NCBI GenBank assembly: GCA_002403335.1
Contig: DHHO01000002.1
Coordinates: forward strand, 7,394-71,393
DNA length: 64,000 bases
Origin: Caldiserica bacterium UBA4770
Lineage (GTDB): Bacteria > Caldisericota > Caldisericia > Caldisericales > Caldisericaceae
Direction of reading: 5' to 3'
The notes beneath the pieces were generated by a model. That model worked only from the letters and a program-made list of their open reading frames with translations. It ran no database searches and was not told where the DNA came from. The position numbers and the translations under genes are program-made. Positions 17,334 through 26,365 of the stretch are shown in pieces (position 1 is the stretch's first letter; each line of letters begins with the position of its first letter).

Positions 17334-18337
17334 AGAAAAGCTACTTAATAATTGTATTTCTCATTGTTGTTTATATTTTGGTTTTCTTTTTTTCATTTAC
17401 TATAGGGCAATACCCCATATCCTTTTCTGATTCTATAAAAGTGCTTTTCTCGAGAATCTTTCCCATTGAGAGGGTATGGGACGAAACATTTGATGTTGTT
17501 ATATTTCAGGCAAGACTTCCCCGTATAATTTCAGCTATGCTTGTAGGTGGAGCTTTATCTATCGGGGGTGCATCATTTCAGGGAATATTTTATAATCCTC
17601 TTGTTGAGCCATATATCCTTGGCGTTTCCTCAGGTGCGGGTTTTGGTGCAGCCATTGCAATACTGCTTGGGGGAAATTTCATTACCGTGCAGGTTACATC
17701 GTTTTTGATGGGCCTTCTTTCAATGATTTTAACACTCTGGATTGGCAGTTCCAGAAGAAATAAAAGCACTATCACTCTTGTTCTTTCAGGATTCATAGTA
17801 GGGAGCCTTTTTTCTTCTTTCATCTCTTTTATAAAGTTTGTTGCAGACCCTTATACAAAACTTCCCTCTATTGTATTCTGGCTCATGGGGTCATTTGCTT
17901 CAGTATCATATAGAGCACTCGCAATTTCTGCACCGATTATTATTGTGGGGTCTCTGGTTCTTATCCTTCTTCGTTGGAAACTTAATATACTTGCAATGGG
18001 GGATAATGAAGCAAAAACTCTCGGGGAAAATCCAGTAAGGCTAAGGCTTTCAGTGATTTTTCTAACAACCCTCATTACCGCATCAAGTGTTTCTATCTCG
18101 GGTATTATTGGATGGGTTGGCCTTGTTGTCCCTCATATTGCGAGGATGCTTTTCGGCTCCGACCACAGAAAGCTTATTCCTGCCTCTTTATTTTTAGGAA
18201 GTGGATACCTTCTTATTATTGATAACCTTTCGAGGACAATCACAACTTCAGAGCTTCCGATTGGTATCCTTACTGCACTTATCGGGGCACCAATCTTTGC
18301 ATTTCTCCTTAGAAAAGAAAGGTCAGGATGGGCTTAG
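17330..18337 (+). CDS. ABC importer permease (FecCD/BtuC family)
   Basis: About 335 residues with roughly ten TM helices. FecCD signatures are visible: FQARLPRIISAMLVGGALSIGGASFQG, NPLVEPYILGVSSGAGFGAA, the coupling segment GDNEAKTLGENPVRLR, and GIIGWVGLVVPHIARML. I start at ATG 17330, overlapping the ATPase stop by 4 bases (ATGA), because the longer frame from 17303 lies inside the ATPase gene. Confidence 0.92.
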   Translation: MKKSYLIIVFLIVVYILVFFFSFTIGQYPISFSDSIKVLFSRIFPIERVWDETFDVVIFQARLPRIISAMLVGGALSIGGASFQGIFYNPLVEPYILGVSSGAGFGAAIAILLGGNFITVQVTSFLMGLLSMILTLWIGSSRRNKSTITLVLSGFIVGSLFSSFISFIKFVADPYTKLPSIVFWLMGSFASVSYRALAISAPIIIVGSLVLILLRWKLNILAMGDNEAKTLGENPVRLRLSVIFLTTLITASSVSISGIIGWVGLVVPHIARMLFGSDHRKLIPASLFLGSGYLLIIDNLSRTITTSELPIGILTALIGAPIFAFLLRKERSGWA

Positions 18338-18825
18338 AGAAGAATATTTTTTTGACAGGCGACAGAGGAGTTGGAAAATCAACTATCATAAGAAAAGTGG
18401 TTGAGGGGGTGTCTCATAAACAATTTTGTGGCTTTATTACCTTTAAAGGAGAAGATGGTATAAGGATTAGAGATATTGTTTCAGGGAGTGAAGGGTTTAT
18501 AGGGAAATTTAATGATAAAAAAGTTTTGCCTTACATAGAATCATTTGAGACTATTGGAGTGAATGCACTGAAAAGAGAGGGTGACATAGTCATTATGGAT
18601 GAGCTTGGTTACCTTGAACTGGAGGCATACGAATTCCAACTGCAGGTTATAAAGGTTCTTGAATCTTCCATTCCTGTTTTAGGGGTTCTGCGGAATGAAA
18701 AAAATATATTTCTTGAAAAAGTCGGGGCAATATCAGAAGTAGTTGAAGTAAAGCTGGAAAATCGAGACGCTCTTCCCGAAATCCTGCTGAGAAAGATTAA
18801 AGGCTTGTTAGAAGAGAGTATCTAA
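18328..18825 (+). CDS. NTPase_1 (THEP1-like) nucleoside-triphosphatase
   Basis: 165 residues. Walker A is LTGDRGVGKST; Walker B is VIMDELGYLELE, the typical THEP1-family form (usually DEIGxME). It overlaps the permease gene by 10 bases, so it is the fourth gene of the importer operon. Family members hydrolyse NTPs slowly and have no settled role. Genomic pairing with BtuCD-like importers suggests a function in handling the imported metal or cofactor, which is an inference. Confidence 0.75.
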   Translation: MGLEKNIFLTGDRGVGKSTIIRKVVEGVSHKQFCGFITFKGEDGIRIRDIVSGSEGFIGKFNDKKVLPYIESFETIGVNALKREGDIVIMDELGYLELEAYEFQLQVIKVLESSIPVLGVLRNEKNIFLEKVGAISEVVEVKLENRDALPEILLRKIKGLLEESI

Positions 18826-19293
18826 AAATTCATATTTTATTACACTGCTCTTATTTTTACCAAGATTTTTTCCTGGCTAAGGGCAAGTATTTTTTATAGG
18901 CTTATGGCTTTACACCTTTGAAACCATCCGGAGAGTTTAACTTTTCTGATATTATTTATAATGCCGACGAAAGAGTGCTACTGGAAGCTGTTTACTTTGG
19001 TAGCGATGCAATTTACAAACTCTTCTCAGGTTAAACAGGAAGGTTACCACGAGTACGAAAGCAAAAAAGATCTTCTTATTTGAGGAGGTGAAAGTACAAT
19101 TCTTGAGACCCCGTCTAAAATTTTTTCTGTCTTTTAGAGAAACCTAAATTGAGCGATTTTATATCACTCCCTTGCAAAGACTCCCTCAGCGCCATTGCTA
19201 AAAGGAACTAAACTTAGTAGAGTGTCGTAATATTCTCGCTTTTCAACAGAATGTTAGTTTATCTAAATCAAGCAATGCTATTCTTAAAAACAT
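18826..19293. other. 468-base gap with a possible peptide remnant
   Basis: No complete gene. A 38-codon open stretch (TTG 18918 to TAA 19034) encodes LKPSGEFNFSDIIYNADERV and 18 more residues; the composition looks protein-like but no start signal is present. A GAGGAGG occurs at 19082-19088 with no open frame behind it. Probably a decayed gene. Confidence 0.3.
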
Positions 19294-20040
19294 TTATCCC
19301 AGAAGATAATCAAGCACCATCATTAAAATGAAGCCTCCAATAAGAGAAAATGTTGCCTCCTTTTCAAATCCACTTCTGTGGCTTTCGGGAATAATCTCCT
19401 CGCTTATCACATAAAGCATTGCGCCTGCTGCAGTTGCGAGAGCAACAGGAAGAAGAGGTTTAAAGAACCTCACAAGAAAATAGCCCAGAAATCCCATTAT
19501 TGGCTCAAGTGCACCAGAAAGAGTTGCAATTCCAAAAGCTTTAACCTTTGTATAACCTTCTACCCTCAATGGGAGAGCTACTGCAAGTCCTTCGGGCATA
19601 TTCTGAAGGCCAATTGCAATTGCAATGGTAAGGCCAAGTCTTATGTCAGAGGAAGCAAAACCTACACCAACTGAGAGCCCTTCGGGAAGGTTATGCAACA
19701 TGATTGCCAGGATAAAAAGCCAGATTTTTGAAAGAGAGGAGGTTGGTCCTTCTATACCGCTTATAAAATGAAGGTGAGGCACCACTTTATCAAGAGTAGA
19801 CATAAGTAGACTTCCAGTTAATATCCCTATAATGGTAAGAATGACACCTCCTTCATCAAGAGCAGGAAGAAGCAAGCTGAAAAATGTTGCTGCAAGCATT
19901 ACACCTGCAGAAAATCCAAGTAGAGCATCTGTAAATTTTGGATATGTATTTCTGGCAAAGAAGAATACAGGAATCGCTCCAATACTTGTAGCAAGACCTG
20001 AAAGCAATATCCCCAGGATACTTATCGCAAAAGGACTCAT
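19294..20040 (-). CDS. ZIP family metal transporter
   Basis: 248 residues with about eight TM helices. Metal-site signatures of the ZIP family are in the fourth and fifth helices: LHNLPEGLSVGVG and GLQNMPEGLAVALPL. A His/acid-poor loop lies between helices 3 and 4. It resembles the ZupT/GufA branch, which moves Zn2+ or other divalent ions into the cytoplasm. The OsmC-like gene lies directly upstream, stop touching start. Confidence 0.88.
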   Translation of the reverse strand: MSPFAISILGILLSGLATSIGAIPVFFFARNTYPKFTDALLGFSAGVMLAATFFSLLLPALDEGGVILTIIGILTGSLLMSTLDKVVPHLHFISGIEGPTSSLSKIWLFILAIMLHNLPEGLSVGVGFASSDIRLGLTIAIAIGLQNMPEGLAVALPLRVEGYTKVKAFGIATLSGALEPIMGFLGYFLVRFFKPLLPVALATAAGAMLYVISEEIIPESHRSGFEKEATFSLIGGFILMMVLDYLLG

Positions 20041-20468
20041 TACCTTATAATTTCATACTCGTATGTAATCTCTGTGGCCTTTTCAAGCATTGCTCCTACA
20101 GAACAGTATTTTGTTCTGGAAAGCTCTATTGCTTCTTTAAACTTATCCTCAGGTACATCTCCCCATATTCTGTACTTGAGATGAATCCTGGTGTATACCT
20201 TAGGGTGTTCCGTAGCTTTTTCTCCAGTTGCTTCGATCTTAAAGTCTGTATAGTGGATTCTCATCTTATCAAGAATAGACATAACATCCATACCTGTACA
20301 TCCTGTAAGTCCCATAAGGATGAGTTCCATAGGTCTAGCGCCTCCATTATGTCCATTGCTTTTTTCATCTGCATCCATTACAATCCAGTGGTTTGAAGGG
20401 CCTCTTGCAATAAGAGTAAGTCCATAAGCACACTTCATTTCAACATTTACTAAATTTTCATCTGGCAT
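20040..20468 (-). CDS. OsmC family peroxiredoxin-like protein
   Basis: 142 residues, typical length. The two redox cysteines are visible in LTGCTGMDVMSIL and TKYCSVGAMLEK, with the family Arg/Glu context (GGARPMELILMGL). OsmC proteins reduce organic hydroperoxides with a dithiol mechanism. Its stop codon overlaps the ZIP gene start by one base, so the two are co-transcribed. ATG 20468 has a GGAGG-type site. Confidence 0.88.
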   Translation of the reverse strand: MPDENLVNVEMKCAYGLTLIARGPSNHWIVMDADEKSNGHNGGARPMELILMGLTGCTGMDVMSILDKMRIHYTDFKIEATGEKATEHPKVYTRIHLKYRIWGDVPEDKFKEAIELSRTKYCSVGAMLEKATEITYEYEIIR

Positions 20469-20529
20469 CTTTCACCTCCATTTTAGATATATTATAATTT
20501 CTTTATGGTATAATAAAAAGGAGGCGAAT

Positions 20530-21489
20530 ATGGAATATAGAAAAGTTGGAAAGTGGGGTCTGAAAGTAAGTGAGTTAGGCTTAGGCTCGTGGCTTACGTT
20601 TGGTAAACAGGTTAATGTTGAAGATGCAAGGGAAGCATTGATGAAAGCTTTTGAAAGTGGAGTTAATTTTTTTGATACTGCTGAGGCATATGGAAACGGC
20701 GTAGCAGAGTTTATTCTGGGGCAGGCATTAAAAGCATTCAGGAGAGAAGATATTGTTGTCTCAACAAAAATTTTCTGGGGAGGTACAGGACCTAATGACA
20801 AAGGCCTTTCAAGAAAGCATATCGTTGAAGGCCTTAGAAATTCCCTGAAGAGGCTTGAGATTGATTACGTAGATATAGTTTATTGCCATAGACCTGACCC
20901 CGAGGTACCTCTTGAAGAAACAGTGCTTGCAATGGATTTTGTAGTAAGAAACGGGCTTTCCCTTTACTGGGGGACTTCTGAATGGAGCAAGGAACAAATT
21001 GAAAAAGCACATATGGCTTGCAGGGAATTGAACTGTATTGAAGCAATCGTTGAACAACCTCAATACAATATGTTTGTCAGAACAAAGGTTGAAAGTGAGT
21101 TTATTCCTCTCTACGAAAAGTATGGAACAGGGCTTACAACATGGAGCCCTCTTGCCTCTGGAGTACTTACAGGTAAATATAACGATGGGATACCTGCAGG
21201 TTCAAGGCTGGATATTTTCCCTGATTTAAGAAAAACCCTCGAGGAGGAAGGAATTCTCACTGATAAAACCTTTGCAAAGCTTAAGGGATTACAAAAGATT
21301 GCAGATGAACTTAAAGTAAAGCTCTCACAACTTGGGATAGCATGGTGCCTTAAAAATCCGCATGTAAGCAGTGTTATTCTTGGAGTAAGCAATGTAAGCG
21401 AGCTCAAGGAGAATCTTGCTGCCTCTGAAATAAAGAACAGGATTGACGAAGAGCTTATGCATAGGATTGATGATATCTTGAAAGGTTAA
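20530..21489 (+). CDS. Aldo/keto reductase (potassium-channel beta subunit-like clade)
   Basis: 319 residues. AKR signatures: LGLGSWLTFG near the N-terminus, catalytic Asp and Tyr in NFFDTAEAYGNG, catalytic Lys in VVSTKIFWG, His in DIVYCHRPDP, and the NADP-binding C-terminal SVILGVSNVSELKENL. The length and GSWLTFG pattern place it with the YghZ/Kv-beta group, which reduces small aldehydes. A TATAAT at 20509-20514 and AGGAGG just before the ATG support expression as a single gene, and a hairpin follows the stop. Confidence 0.87.
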   Translation: MEYRKVGKWGLKVSELGLGSWLTFGKQVNVEDAREALMKAFESGVNFFDTAEAYGNGVAEFILGQALKAFRREDIVVSTKIFWGGTGPNDKGLSRKHIVEGLRNSLKRLEIDYVDIVYCHRPDPEVPLEETVLAMDFVVRNGLSLYWGTSEWSKEQIEKAHMACRELNCIEAIVEQPQYNMFVRTKVESEFIPLYEKYGTGLTTWSPLASGVLTGKYNDGIPAGSRLDIFPDLRKTLEEEGILTDKTFAKLKGLQKIADELKVKLSQLGIAWCLKNPHVSSVILGVSNVSELKENLAASEIKNRIDEELMHRIDDILKG

Positions 21490-21550
21490 AGAAGAAATAA
21501 ATTTCCTTTTTATTAAACTTTTCTAATGGATGGTTCTGCAAAAAACAGAG

Positions 21551-21590
21551 GACTCACTCCTTTTGGTATAAGGAGTAATCCTTTGTTTTC
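21551..21590 (+). terminator. Probable terminator of the aldo/keto reductase gene
   Basis: ACTCCTT (21557-21563) pairs with AAGGAGT (21571-21577), extended by an outer GGA/TCC and followed by TTTGTTTT. Confidence 0.55.
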
Positions 21591-21629
21591 AGGCCTTCAT
21601 AATTTATTAGCAATTTGTGGTATTTGTGG

Positions 21630-21700
21630 TATAATATGGGTGAGAAATCAAAAACAAGCCTGCGTTTACTCCTCCTTTTCGCAGGCTTCTCTTATTTTAT
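21630..21700 (+). ncRNA. Candidate small RNA with a CU-rich loop
   Basis: A TATAAT at 21630-21635 is followed by a 9-bp perfect stem, AAGCCTGCG (21656-21664) with CGCAGGCTT (21680-21688), then a T-rich tract. The 15-base loop contains ACTCCTCCTTTT, complementary to Shine-Dalgarno sequences. No + strand gene follows. An 84-codon frame covers it but has no ribosome binding site. Speculative. Confidence 0.3.
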
Positions 21701-21917
21701 AAAGGGTATTTCATTTATTTTATTCTCGAAACGTCAGGATAGCTGTGCTTGTATTTTCTTATTCATTAGAAAACGAAAGTTCAATATCTGTCATCAAATG
21801 AGAATTTATAATTATCAATATCCTTCTTCCTGGCTTTCCCCTATTGTTGTTGAATCAGAGAAGCGATGAACTACTATCTGGTTCTTTTAATAAATTTTTT
21901 CAAGAGTATCTGTAGTC

Positions 21918-22373
21918 TCAATAATTTCTGTGATTTCGGCGGGTCTTTAAGGCTCTGGAAACATTCTCCAACACCAGGAAATTCTCATCGTCTTTAAAGA
22001 AGCCAAAGGAAGTGGACATTGAGATAACGCAATCGAATTCATTATGGAAATTAATCTCTCTCATATCCTGTACAATATACCTCGAATTAGTATTCATTTC
22101 TTTTGCTTCATACCCTGCCATTTCAAGGAATCCTTTTGTAATATCAACACCTGTAACATCATGTCCCAGAGCGGCAAGTTTATTTGTATGCCTTCCATAT
22201 CCACAGGCTAAATCAAGGATTTTCTGTGGCTCCTTAAGGTTCAGCTCTCTCACTATAAATTTCACTTCCTTTTCGTTCTGCTTGTAAGCAAGCCCATCGT
22301 AGTAAAAATACAGATAGTCATCAGGCTCAAAAACTGCTTCCCAGTCTACCTTAAATTCATTTTCTTTATTCAT
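21918..22373 (-). pseudogene. SAM-dependent methyltransferase, truncated
   Basis: Starts well: ATG 22373 with AGGAGGG upstream, then a class I methyltransferase domain with motif I ILDLACGYGRHT, acidic VTGVDIT and the post-I DMREINF and CVISMSTSFGFF. The frame ends 151 residues in, immediately after LENVSRALK, where relatives continue with PGG and about 90 more residues. A neighbouring frame then reads PAEITEIIETTDTLEKIY and stops, which looks like an original C-terminus. An internal deletion plus frameshift is the simplest reading. The product is probably inactive. Confidence 0.65.
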
Positions 22374-22549
22374 GGTCTCCCTCCTTTTTCTTTCTTCATC
22401 TTTAGTGTTTTTAAGAAAGCCAGTAGAAATTCTCTCGTGGTGATACGAAAATAAGATTCCGAAGGGCACAACCAAAGAGTTGCAACCAAACATCCGAGGC
22501 TAACATAAGTAATTGGCCTGATGTCTGTATAAAAACTTCGTGGTTACTT

Positions 22550-23737
22550 TTATTCATCCCATTCATTCCTTACTTTTATCGCCTTCTCAATTCTTATGAG
22601 TCCTTCTTCAAGGGTTGAGCGGGGACATGCAATATTCATCCTCTCAAATCCCTCACCACCCTGCCCAAATATAAAGCCATCATCAAGAGCAATCTTTGCC
22701 TTCTTGAGTAAAAAATTGCTTAATTCTTGAGGTGTCATTCCTAAAGACCTGAAATCGAGCCATACAAGATACGTACCCTGAGGTTTGATTATCTTAATTG
22801 ACGGAAGTCTTTCCTCTAAAAATCTTATGAGAAACTCGAGATTTTCTTTTAAATAATTCAGAAGTTCATCCAACCATTCTGCTCCGTATGTATAGGAAGC
22901 CTTAAGTGCGACAATACCGAATATATTCGGGGACATCATTCCATTATCCTCGAGCATATTTAAAAACTCATTTCTCAGAATTGGATTTGCAATGGTAATT
23001 ATAGATGTCTGCAATCCGGCAAGATTAAATGTTTTACTTGGGGATGTACAGATAATTGAATGTTGAGCGAATTCATCAGAGATTGATGCGAATGGGGTAT
23101 GCTTATATTCTTTATAAACAAGGTCACTGTGAATTTCATCGGAGACTACAAGGACATTGTGGTCAAGGCAAAGATTTCCCAGTGCTTTGAGCTCTTCTTC
23201 TGTCCAGACCCTTCCCACAGGATTATGTGGGCTACACAGGATGAGAAGTTTTGTCCTTCCATCGAACTTTTTTTCTAAATCCTCTAAATTCATTGTGTAT
23301 TTTCCATTTTCTAAATGTAACTGGTTATGAACAATTTCGCACCCATTGTTTTTTATTGCTCTGAAGAAGGGATAGTAAACAGGATTTTGGAGGATCACTT
23401 TATCTCCTGGATGGGTAAATGCCCTTATAACCCAGTTAATTGCAGGGACAACTCCGGGGGTTACAGCAAGCCAGTCTTTTTCAACCTTCCAGCCATGATG
23501 CTTCTCCATCCAATTAATGATTGCTTCGTAAAAATCCTCGTCAGGGGTTGAATATCCAAATATTCCATGCCTGGCTCTTTTAATAAGTGCATCAATGATT
23601 TCCGCTGGAACCCGAAAGTCCATATCTGCAACCCACATAGGTAGAGCTTCAGGTACTTCAGTGAGCATATCATTAAACTCCCATTTTGTAGAATTCGTAT
23701 TCTTTCTGTCAAAAACTTCATCAAAATTGTATTTCAT
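22550..23737 (-). CDS. patB: PatB/MalY-type PLP-dependent C-S lyase (cystathionine beta-lyase)
   Basis: 395 residues of the aminotransferase I/II fold. The N-terminus MKYNFDEVFDRKNTNSTKW and LPMWVADMDFRVP is diagnostic for the MalY/PatB group. PLP motifs: NPVYYPFFRAI, LCSPHNPVGRVW, VVSDEIHSDLV and SPSKTFNLAGLQ, whose Lys binds the cofactor. It cleaves cystathionine or cysteine-type thioethers to a thiol, pyruvate and ammonia. The AGGAG site before ATG 23737 supports the start. Monocistronic. Confidence 0.9.
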   Translation of the reverse strand: MKYNFDEVFDRKNTNSTKWEFNDMLTEVPEALPMWVADMDFRVPAEIIDALIKRARHGIFGYSTPDEDFYEAIINWMEKHHGWKVEKDWLAVTPGVVPAINWVIRAFTHPGDKVILQNPVYYPFFRAIKNNGCEIVHNQLHLENGKYTMNLEDLEKKFDGRTKLLILCSPHNPVGRVWTEEELKALGNLCLDHNVLVVSDEIHSDLVYKEYKHTPFASISDEFAQHSIICTSPSKTFNLAGLQTSIITIANPILRNEFLNMLEDNGMMSPNIFGIVALKASYTYGAEWLDELLNYLKENLEFLIRFLEERLPSIKIIKPQGTYLVWLDFRSLGMTPQELSNFLLKKAKIALDDGFIFGQGGEGFERMNIACPRSTLEEGLIRIEKAIKVRNEWDE

Positions 23738-23867
23738 TTCAGCCCTCCTTCATTTATTTTCTCTTAGCCAGTATATAATAACTGATGGAGTTGGACTTTG
23801 AGATTGATTTGAGAAAGCGGTGTTTTCCTTAAAATACTCTTAGAGAGATGCTCAACCAATCTCCAAA

Positions 23868-23928
23868 GTTAAGAATCGCTGTTCATTCTCAAGGAAATTA
23901 GTGGCTTTTTAAAGCCTCAATTCTTAAC
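23868..23928. repeat. Nested inverted repeat downstream of the PLP enzyme gene
   Basis: GTTAAGAAT (23868-23876) pairs with ATTCTTAAC (23920-23928), and an inner GGCTTT/AAAGCC hairpin lies between. It begins 9 bases after the stop of the minus-strand gene. There is no T-run, so a processing or stability structure is as likely as a terminator. Confidence 0.4.
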
Positions 23929-23936
23929 ATTCGTCG

Positions 23937-25409
23937 TTAAATGAAATCTTTTATAAGTCCTACTCTTTCGTTAAATTGCTGGATGAGTTTGTCCCAATTT
24001 TTATAAGACTCAAATCTATTGAGCCAATATGTTTCATCATACCACTGAGCGTTTAGCTCCTCGATTGTCTTTCCCTGTTGCTCAATCCATGTAAAATATT
24101 TCAGGTTATGTATACGCTTTTTATCATAGTAAGACATTTCAAGCACCCAGTCTGTTGAGGTACCCATAAGAAATCTTTCGAAATCTCCTGCTGCATCAAT
24201 TTCAGTGTAGGCACCATATGCATCTTTTAATTCCTGAATCCTTGATTGATATAGCTCCATTGAGTCCGTTGCAACAGTGAAAACAAAATCTTGCTCTGTA
24301 AGTTCGTAGTATTTTGCCATCTTTATGGCACCAAGGATATTTGCAATAGAGGAAATACCAAGCACGTCAAGCCTGTCTACAAGTTCACTATCCTTAGCAA
24401 TCTTCTTCAGGAATCTCCTTCCTTCAGGTTCATTAAATAGTCTCAGAATGTGCATGGTTGCTTCATCGTCAATTGCAGACACCATGTCTAAATTTTTTAC
24501 ATCCATTACCCATGGAACATGTTTATCCCCAATTCCTTCAATTCTATGTGCCCCAAACCCATTGTAGAGAAGTGTTGGACACTGAAGGGCTTCGCCTGCA
24601 GCAATCCTTATCTTCGGATATCTTCCCTTGAGATAGTTTCCGCTTGCAAGTGTTCCAGCAGATCCCTGCGTAAGAAATAGTCCTGAAAATCTGTCATCTT
24701 TACCTGCATTCTCAAGAAATACCTCTTCCATGGCCGGGCCTGTAACTGCATAGTGCCATATAGGGTTTCCAAAGTCCTCAAACTGGTTAAGGACAACAAC
24801 TTCTTCGGGATATTTTTCCTTTAGTTCCTTTGTTTTATCAAAAACTTCTTTTACATTACTCTCAACACCGGGAGTTGCATAAATTTCTGCACCGATACTA
24901 TGGAGCCACTCAAACCTCTCTTTTGACATTCCCTCAGGAAGGACTGCAATACTTTTACACCCAAGGAGATTTGAGTCGTAGGCACCCCCTCTACAGTAAT
25001 TTCCTGTCGATGGCCACAGTGCTTTCTGTCTTGTGGGATCAAATGCACCCCTTATAAGTCTTTCTACCAGCGGTCCAAACGTAGCACCTACCTTGTGAGA
25101 ACCTGTTGGAAAAAATTTACCAAGAAGGATAAAGATTCTTGCCTTTACACCGCTAAGTTCATGAGGAATCTCGACATAGTTTACACCATTAAATCCCCCT
25201 CCATATTTTACAGGTTCGTTTTTCCATGTAATCCTAAAAAGATTTCTCGGATGAAGATCCCACAACCCAATACTTTTGAGCTCTTCTTTGATCTTCTCAG
25301 GAACCTTTGAAGGGTCTCTCATTTGCTCATAAGTAGGAATAATGATATTTTTTTCTCTTGCTCTTTGAATCGTTCTTTCAAGAACCTCTTCATTTATTAC
25401 TTCATTCAT
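23937..25409 (-). CDS. PLP-dependent enzyme of the tryptophan-synthase-beta / cysteine-synthase fold
   Basis: 490 residues, fold type II. The cofactor Lys is in PTGSHKVGATFG, the phosphate-binding Gly-rich loop is probably LTQGSAGTLASGNYL, and substrate-loop residues are in WPSTGNYCRGGA. It is longer than cysteine synthase (about 310) because of N- and C-terminal extensions (GLWDLHPRN; a Tyr/Trp-rich end DEYTYWLNR-like). I cannot assign a substrate. The gene starts 2 bases after the PHP phosphatase gene with a GGGAGG site, so the two form an operon. Confidence 0.75.
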   Translation of the reverse strand: MNEVINEEVLERTIQRAREKNIIIPTYEQMRDPSKVPEKIKEELKSIGLWDLHPRNLFRITWKNEPVKYGGGFNGVNYVEIPHELSGVKARIFILLGKFFPTGSHKVGATFGPLVERLIRGAFDPTRQKALWPSTGNYCRGGAYDSNLLGCKSIAVLPEGMSKERFEWLHSIGAEIYATPGVESNVKEVFDKTKELKEKYPEEVVVLNQFEDFGNPIWHYAVTGPAMEEVFLENAGKDDRFSGLFLTQGSAGTLASGNYLKGRYPKIRIAAGEALQCPTLLYNGFGAHRIEGIGDKHVPWVMDVKNLDMVSAIDDEATMHILRLFNEPEGRRFLKKIAKDSELVDRLDVLGISSIANILGAIKMAKYYELTEQDFVFTVATDSMELYQSRIQELKDAYGAYTEIDAAGDFERFLMGTSTDWVLEMSYYDKKRIHNLKYFTWIEQQGKTIEELNAQWYDETYWLNRFESYKNWDKLIQQFNERVGLIKDFI

Positions 25410-25411
25410 GT

Positions 25412-26257
25412 TTACCTCCCAACTTTATTTTTTGAAAGTAGTTCACTTAGCCTTGATAGTTTTATCTTTTTTCTCTGTGCAAATACAACAATATTAAAGT
25501 CAAAGATAGATAAGGCATTTTTAAGAGTTTCTTCCATATATACACCAAATTGACTGGCGTTATGTGCGTCTGAACCAATCGTGATTTCTCTGCCCCCGCA
25601 GTCTCTATACATTCTTAGAATGTCATTTGATGGATATTGCTCTGACAATTTGTGTCTGAAGCCAGAACTGTTAATTTCAATAACAAGGTTTTTCGCCACG
25701 ATTTTTTTCATGAGGGGAACAATGATTGCCTCGAATCTATTTGCATTAAAGGTGCCGTATATAGAATTTCCATATCTTTTAAGCACGTCAAAGTGCCCCA
25801 CAATGTCAAAGAAACCTGTGTTAATCATTCTGTCAACCTCTTCAAAATAGATGCTGTAAGCAGTTGTCTCGTCCTTGCCATTAAAAAATTGTATGCCACG
25901 GGGGCTTGAAATTGTGTATCCCTCAAGTCTGTGTATAGAACCAATAATATAATCATAGGGTCTTCCCTGAAGATTGTTCTGAATGCTCTTCTCTATATTA
26001 TTCTGATATGTAACTTCTGTTGCAAAAAACAGGCTTAAGCCATTATTATATTTTTCTTTTAATTCAATATAGCTTTGGCGAGCGTCTTCGTATCTGTAAA
26101 AACCAAAATCCTTATCCTTAGGGTCCAGGTCAATATGATCGCTAAAGCCAAGGTATTCAATACCTCTTTCTATTGCTTTTACGATATACTTCTCAGGATC
26201 CTCCTTCGAATCCTTTGAAATCCTTGTATGTACATGCAGATCTTCTACTGTATTCAT
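25412..26257 (-). CDS. PHP-domain phosphoesterase (histidinol-phosphatase HisK-like)
   Basis: 281 residues. PHP metal motifs: DLHVHTRIS, GFSDHIDLD, ATEVTY, IGSIHRLEG, GHFDVLKRYG and the late TIGSDAHNASQFG. The layout matches HisK-type histidinol-phosphate phosphatases, but no other his gene is nearby and related PHP proteins have other substrates. First gene of a two-gene operon with the PLP enzyme; divergent from pepV. Confidence 0.82.
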   Translation of the reverse strand: MNTVEDLHVHTRISKDSKEDPEKYIVKAIERGIEYLGFSDHIDLDPKDKDFGFYRYEDARQSYIELKEKYNNGLSLFFATEVTYQNNIEKSIQNNLQGRPYDYIIGSIHRLEGYTISSPRGIQFFNGKDETTAYSIYFEEVDRMINTGFFDIVGHFDVLKRYGNSIYGTFNANRFEAIIVPLMKKIVAKNLVIEINSSGFRHKLSEQYPSNDILRMYRDCGGREITIGSDAHNASQFGVYMEETLKNALSIFDFNIVVFAQRKKIKLSRLSELLSKNKVGR

Positions 26258-26365
26258 TTTTACATTTTATACAAACGCAATTAAAAATCAATTCTTTGGT
26301 GACAGCTTCTAAAGGAGGGTTTTTTAAAAATTTGTGTTATATATTAAAATGTGCGGGAGGTAAAT

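Noticed and set aside
18918..19034. NfeD C-terminal fragment
   Set aside because: The start of the fragment (preceded by GFTP, then LKPSGEF) faintly resembles NfeD, but the rest does not follow the domain, so no family is assigned.
21615..21869. 84-aa hydrophobic ORF
   Set aside because: No ribosome binding site, and its front half is the hairpin proposed as a small RNA; the rest has no protein-like pattern.
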